From Thuidium tamariscinum (taxonomy: Eukaryota > Streptophyta > Bryopsida > Hypnales > Thuidiaceae): a stretch of DNA of 64,000 nt. The notes under the pieces are model-generated. The model was not told where the DNA came from, ran no database searches, and worked only from the letters and a program-made list of their open reading frames with translations. Shown in pieces: positions 58,819 through 64,000 of the stretch (positions within the stretch are counted from its first letter, which is position 1; every line of letters starts with the position of its first letter). A program made the translations under genes and the position numbers. The stretch covers positions 14,756,001 to 14,820,000 of the forward strand of contig OX344751.2 in assembly GCA_947034885.2 (NCBI GenBank), given 5' to 3'.

Positions 58819-59335
58819 CCCGGGTACGCAACTCTTGTATTATATATAGGGGTCATCGGCATTAAAATGGCTTAGAGGATGGCTTTTGCTAAAATTATAT
58901 GAAATTAAAAAGACCAAAAATTTAGGTGAAGGCCAAATTAAAAGAAAATTATATGTAGAAAATGTTGCATTACATACATTCTAGAAAAAAAATTCACAAT
59001 ATATATGAAGAATTAGAACACCTATGCATGGTTTTTAAAAATCCATACAAAAATTTCTCTCCAATTAAAATTAAATTTTTATTAAAAAGCCCCAAAAGTT
59101 GAGTAGCTTGGCCTATGATACATGTATTAAAAAAACTCATATAATTAGGTTTTTAATGCTATTATTTCCCTCAAAAATATCTATTTTACATATATAATTA
59201 GATTTTTGGATTCCTTGTTAAAAGGGCTAGAAGAATTTCCTACATTAAAACAAATTATATACTTTGAGAATAGATTAAAATGCATTAAAAGTGATTATAA
59301 TCAAGGCCTTATAATATGGGAGTTGCATACCCGGG
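58819..59335. mobile_element. 517-bp DNA transposon with CCCGGGTA ends and 8-bp target duplication CACATTGA
   Basis: Left end CCCGGGTACGCAACTC and right end (reverse complement) CCCGGGTATGCAACTC, continuing into TATTATA at both sides. CACATTGA lies at 58811-58818 and 59336-59343. A related uninterrupted repeat is at about 60.55 kb. Non-coding. The CCCGRG start and 8-bp duplication recall the 2.1-kb element at 35497. Confidence 0.88.
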
Positions 59336-59343
59336 CACATTGA

Positions 59344-60389
59344 TTGATGGATTATAATTTTTGATCATGATGGAATTAAAAATTAGAAAGTTATACATGT
59401 CAAATGTATGGTCATAAAAAATATGAGGTTAAAGGACACAACATGTATTAACCATATTCAACTTATACATCTCACAATCTATTCTACAAATCCTTTAAAT
59501 GAATTTGCAATTTGATTGTTTCTCAAGATCTTATTTAACGAGAGCTTAATTTTTGAAGTCCCCTACATAAAAAAATCAAGGATTTGCAATAGACATTCTT
59601 GCATAAGTGATTATTCAAATTATTTGATAAGATTTTGTTTATCTTTGAAGTTTTATCAATATCAAAATATATTAAAGAACCATTTGGTAATTAAATTGTC
59701 ATTATTTATTTAACCCTCCATGAACTTTGTTCATAACTTTTGATTGGAGGCTTCAAATCTCAAATGAAATTTTGAAGATGAAATTTAGCTTGATTTCCTA
59801 ACTTTTCTTAGTTCAAATTTTTTTAGAAAAAGTTAATTTACTATGCCTAAATGAAGTTTGAAATTACATTTTGAATACAATTCTTGCTTTTGATTTGATT
59901 AAAAGTCGTTGAACTCTTACAAATCCTAATTTACATATTTCACATGTATTGTTTTACCTCCTACCACCCCACTTGTATAAATAGTTTGTTTTCACATACC
60001 CTCTTTACAATAAGTGGCTCTAGAAACAATAGGAGATACTCATGCATGAAGTGAGTAGTTGTGATAGAGTAAACGACCTAGGTTAAAGGGCAAATCTACA
60101 ACTATTTATATGTCCAAAAAGTTGAATTTCAAACAATTCTTTTTTTAGATGGTGAACTTTGAATTTTTAAAATAATTAATTATTTGCCTATGCAGTGAGC
60201 AAAGCTACCCTGCATCTACAATAATCAATGACTTTAATTGGTTAATGAACCTTAAAACACATGGCCTATGACCGCAAAATTGACCATTAGTCAATTAATT
60301 TGTTTTATTTTAACTAATTGAGAACTTAAACTAGCTAATTAACCTTAAAGCACATGGTCTATGTGAAGGTCTATAATTGCAAAATTGAC
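59344..60389. other. AT-rich repeat relics
   Basis: 59.34-59.45 kb parallels 60.55-60.69 kb (GATTATAATNTTTGATCATGA, then AAAAATATGAGGTTNAAAGG). 59.70-59.87 kb resembles an arm of the inner CACTA (CATAACTTTTGATTGNANNCT, then CAAATCTCAAA). No gene. Confidence 0.5.
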
Positions 60390-60393
60390 TCAA

Positions 60394-60958
60394 CCCCTAA
60401 ATGCCCAAGGCTTGTTTTGAGCTTTTTGGAATTTGTTCTAAATTGAACAAAAAAACAACATTTTGATAAGTTGAATCAATTCTTTTTGAATTGTCACCGT
60501 ACAAATTCAAAGTAGACATGTTAGAGATGACATAGGATAAGAAAACACAACAATATCACTTATGGATTGAAAGATTATAATGTTTGATCATGAGGGTGTA
60601 AAAACTATGAAAATCTTTGAACTCTCTTTTTGCATGTCAAATCTAAAAATTTGGTCACCAAAAAAATATGAGGTTGAAAGGCCTAACAAGCATAACCCCA
60701 ATCAATTTATGGCTTCTTAAAATCTACTTTGCAATTTTTTTAAATGAATTTTTATTGTGATTTTTTCTCTAAGATCTAGTGTATTTGAGGCTCATTTCCA
60801 AGAGTCCTTAAGACTACAAAATGTCAAGATTGTTAATTTTTAATGTGCAAGGGTACAATCTTGCACATTAAATATATTAAAAATAGAAATTTGGTAAGGT
60901 TTTGTTTAACTTCAAAGTTTCTTCGACACCAAATTTGGGTGCCTTGGACATTTAGGGG
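60394..60958. mobile_element. 565-bp TTAA-flanked element
   Basis: Ends CCCCTAAATGCCCAAGGC and (reverse complement) CCCCTAAATGTCCAAGGC agree at 17 of 18 bases. The right border is TTAA (60959-60962), the left is TCAA (60390-60393), one change from TTAA. Non-coding. Confidence 0.72.
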
Positions 60959-60962
60959 TTAA

Positions 60963-62090
60963 ACTTGTCAATCAACCCTCAAACATTTAGTCTATGGTCT
61001 ATTATTTTAACAATTTAAACAAGCTTCCCACCCTCTACAATCTTTCAAAGCTTATAATTGGGATGATTGGTTCTAGAAAAAGCAAACAATGAGGCCATTG
61101 CTTGGAAACAGATGACAAGGTTATTACTTGCGAGACAGAACCATTACTTTAGTATGATTAAATGGTGATATTCATAAACTGCTAAAGTATTTTGAACTTC
61201 CAATTTGTCACTTGGAATTCAAAGTTTTTTTGTTTTTTGTTTTTTTAAGTTGAAGTAAGTTTGTTATGCAAAAAGTCTAGAAAAGAGTTTTGAGCCCAAA
61301 TACTTATATTACATACCAATATAGTATTTGGTCCTAAATAGAGTGAAATATCTAAAATAACCTAAAATTCTACATATATATAGATTGGAAATTTAAAGGT
61401 TGTAGAAATTGCGAATATATATTAGTATTGCCTGAAATGCCTAATTTTACTATACATTTGACAAAACCTTGATGAAATGGTTTGAGGGAATCTAAGCAAG
61501 ATTTCTAGGCAAATTCATAAAGATAGGTTTTAGTTGTTTTAGTCAATTCTAATAGTAGAAACCCTAATTGTTTTGCAAGTGATATAAACTCAAATCAATG
61601 GAGGGCTTTTACGATGGACATGTAGTTTTATAGGGTAGAAATTAAGCTAGAAATTCAATGGCAAATTTGATACGTCAAAATTCCTCTCTATATGAAAGAT
61701 TATCTATTCATCAACAATTAAAGGAGATAGTGAGATGTTAATCTCTTTCTTCAAATATGTAGAGTGAAAATATGAGTCTATTCATAGTCTATGAGATTCC
61801 AATTCTATCAATTCAAACATCCATATTTGTTATGAAAATATCCAAATTCGTTCTAGATTTTGACAAAATTAATGCATTAAAGCCAAAATGGGGTAGTGTG
61901 TCAATACTTAAGTGCTCATAGATACATAGAAAAGTAGTTATCCATTGTTTGTAGGACATTTATGACTTCACTCTATTGGCAATTTTGTAACTTTAGGGCA
62001 AACTCCTTCAAAAATTCACAGAAATTACAATTTTAATTGTAAATATAATTCCACTTGGGTTTGATCTGTAAAACAAGTGCGTGCCTGTAA
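60963..62090. other. AT-rich non-coding DNA
   Basis: No gene or element with matched ends was recognised. Confidence 0.45.
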
Positions 62091-64000
62091 AAAATTATAC
62101 AATTCTCTTGAAATTGGCCCCAATTGGCCCCAAGATATCCAGATTCCAAATCAGGGTGGTAATTGGCTTGTCTACCTTAACGGATGTTGATTCTTCGCAT
62201 GTTCCCACTTCTCCCACAATAGGGCGGTGATCAGAAGAATCTACTCCTTTGTGATTTGTCCATCGACTGGATCGATTGTTGTTTTTTGTAACTGATGGAT
62301 TGTGTAGAAGTTCTAGTGGCCACCACAATTCAGGAAAATCCCCACTTCGTCACTTGCATAAGGCCCTCGTTGATGTCCTCTGTGGTATGATTCATGTCAC
62401 ATGCTTAGGAAGATTGAAATAATGCCGCAAATATTGCTCCAGTTTCTTCTTGTAGATGTAATTAGGTAACGTATTGCAAAGTGCAAAGAGAGCTTCAAGT
62501 GACTCATCCATTTTTTTGTTATTGGAAATTGTCAAGGTCAAGAATATATTGGAAATGCCCAACAAAAGACCAAGAAATCAATGAAGGTGCACGTTCATTG
62601 CAAATTCCCTCAATTGTGGGCATGATTGTGAAATTCAAGACTCAATTAGTTGTGCAAATGCGTCGCTAGATTGTACTAGAAAACGGCAGGCCAATTTGTC
62701 GTCGCACACCCCAAGGCAATACCCTCTGCCATGCCTGCGATGCTTGCCAATAGCGCAGTCCAGCAGCTTGTGCTCTGCGATCGGAGCCTGCTCCTAATTC
62801 AACCAGTAGGCAGTTCGCTGCAACTTGCTGGACGAGGGTCTTCGACGTGGGGTTGCTCGTTCACTCGCCTTCGTGCGATGCTCACCCCTCCTATTGCCTA
62901 CATGATTGCCCTACCTCGAAGTCCATGTTGTTGTACTGTTGAACCGTGCCTTACCTTCTTGAAGAAATTATAGTCCCACAAAACTCTTGCAAAAGCGCAT
63001 CGATCTCCGGTGTAATTTTTAGAAAACCAGTGAAAATTTGAGATCATAGGACCCCACCGGAACACGAATTTGTTCCCCAAAGAAACAAGTGGGTTCTTCA
63101 GGAGGGGTTTGATCAATTGCATGGCGCTGCAGGTAATCAGGATCAACTGTGCTTCACATTGTTAACACATTGTCTTCTGCAACGCATCCAAGCAAGAGAA
63201 TTCCTCATATGCAAGTGTGTTGCAAAGGTTTGGGACCTTCGAAGTGAACCAGTTTCCTTGTAGGTTCATTGGTGTTAGAGATTCAAAATCAGAAATCCTA
63301 GCATGGTCCTGGACGTCGGTCAAAACCATCCTATTTCCAAAGCCCTAGATGCACAGCACAACTCTTACCGTACTTATGCTTGCTGAACATAAAGATTCTC
63401 ACGAAGATCCATTTTGTTGCCTTAGTACAAAAACTTAGGGTTCTGAACAGGTTAGTACGCCTGTGCAGGATTACCACCACCTTAGGGTTCTGAACATGAG
63501 CGCGTGGGCCAATCACCTCATGCACTAAATGGGGAGAGGCCCTACGAAAACAGATGCACCAGTTGAAATTGTCTACTCAAGATTCTTGACAACACACTAC
63601 ATTCAGTGAGCCCTTTGTTAAATATAGAGCTGAAGTATATGGTTAAGGTCATGCCCAGTACAAGGTAGAGTGTGTGGGCAACTCCACTGAGAAATAGGTT
63701 AAAGAAAATCATGAAGTAGGTGAGAGTACTCACCACCGTCCTGTTTGAACAATTCTCCAGCCGTTGACCCTAAACTTGGATAGCAGCGTAAAATAGACAC
63801 ATGAAATAGAGACATCTTTGACAATAATCGTCTCCTACGTAAAGAGTTGTCAGCAATCAAAACCACAGCAAGTCGAAGCAGACGAAAGACAAATCAGAAA
63901 CATAGCAGGGAAAAACGCCAATAACAAACTCATGCTGAAGAATGTTGAAGAAAGCCAAAGATGAATAAGAGGACCTTTTAATTGTTACAGACTCAAGAGT
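62091..64000. other. Less AT-rich terminal stretch, possible gene edge on the minus strand
   Basis: Composition returns toward that of the gene-bearing regions. A minus-strand open segment at about 63120-62960 (VSLGNKFVFRWGPMISNF, then CAFARVLWDYNFFKK) ends in a consensus GTAAGG donor and could be an exon. A minus-strand ORF at 62328-62095 contains DSSDHRPIVGEV, which recalls the SDHRP motif of endonuclease/LINE domains, but one motif is not enough. Nothing here is called as a gene. Confidence 0.3.

Noticed and set aside
62095..62328. Possible LINE endonuclease fragment (SDHRPIV)
   Set aside because: One short motif only, with no reverse transcriptase or poly(A) tail nearby.
1..64000. CRISPR arrays, bacterial operons, LTR retrotransposons, rRNA or complete tRNA genes
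   Set aside because: None seen: introns and plant families rule out a prokaryote, no spaced identical repeats, no paired LTRs with primer-binding site, and only a tRNA-like fragment.

Overview
The window looks like nuclear DNA of a land plant, possibly a non-seed plant (bryophyte-like), though the species cannot be fixed from sequence alone. The evidence is short GT-AG introns, a plant NPF (NRT1/PTR) transporter, a plant-style CACTA element with a TNP2 transposase, a STIG1-like cysteine-rich gene, an AATF/Bfr2 nucleolar gene with telo-boxes upstream, and very AT-rich intergenic DNA packed with small DNA transposons.

Layout. 0.3-2.3 kb: a four-exon minus-strand gene for a small membrane protein, with a 40-bp minisatellite just upstream of its start codon and a 291-bp MITE beyond it. 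3,361-20,525: one complete 17,165-bp CACTA transposon with a 14-bp perfect terminal inverted repeat and an AGG target duplication. Its genes are divergent: a six-exon TNPA-like gene on the minus strand and a TNP2-type transposase on the plus strand, with a further minus-strand exon cluster of possible OB-fold character at the left. Both main genes carry lesions that are all C:G to T:A transitions, so this copy looks methylated and dying. A 322-bp MITE sits 54 bp beyond its right end. 22.0-23.1 kb: a frame-broken STIG1-like gene. 24.96-28.16 kb (+): an intact 615-aa NPF transporter in three exons. 29.09-33.33 kb (-): an intact 14-exon AATF/Bfr2 gene whose 458-aa reading frame closes in phase across every junction.

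34.1-47.7 kb and 50.4-62 kb are AT-rich transposon graveyards in which many elements can be delimited exactly from target duplications: three copies of a 300-bp element with 9-bp duplications (MULE-like), one of them split by a 2.1-kb element with an 8-bp duplication that itself contains a TTAA-flanked element; two more TTAA-flanked elements; five copies of a CATTAG-ended MITE family; a Tc1/mariner relic; a 2.3-kb mini-CACTA containing a second, 1.06-kb CACTA with a tRNA-like segment; a 1.1-kb near-palindromic foldback with a 4-bp duplication; and a 517-bp element with an 8-bp duplication. Between the two graveyards, at 48.38-50.42 kb, lies an intact four-exon plus-strand gene for an unrecognised 428-aa protein, preceded by a degenerate tandem repeat and a G-rich tract. 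The last 2 kb are less AT-rich and may be the edge of another gene region.

The host genes (membrane protein, NPF, AATF, unknown protein) show no functional link; they are ordinary neighbours separated by mobile DNA. All splice junctions were placed by eye from consensus sites, phase and family similarity; no database search was possible.
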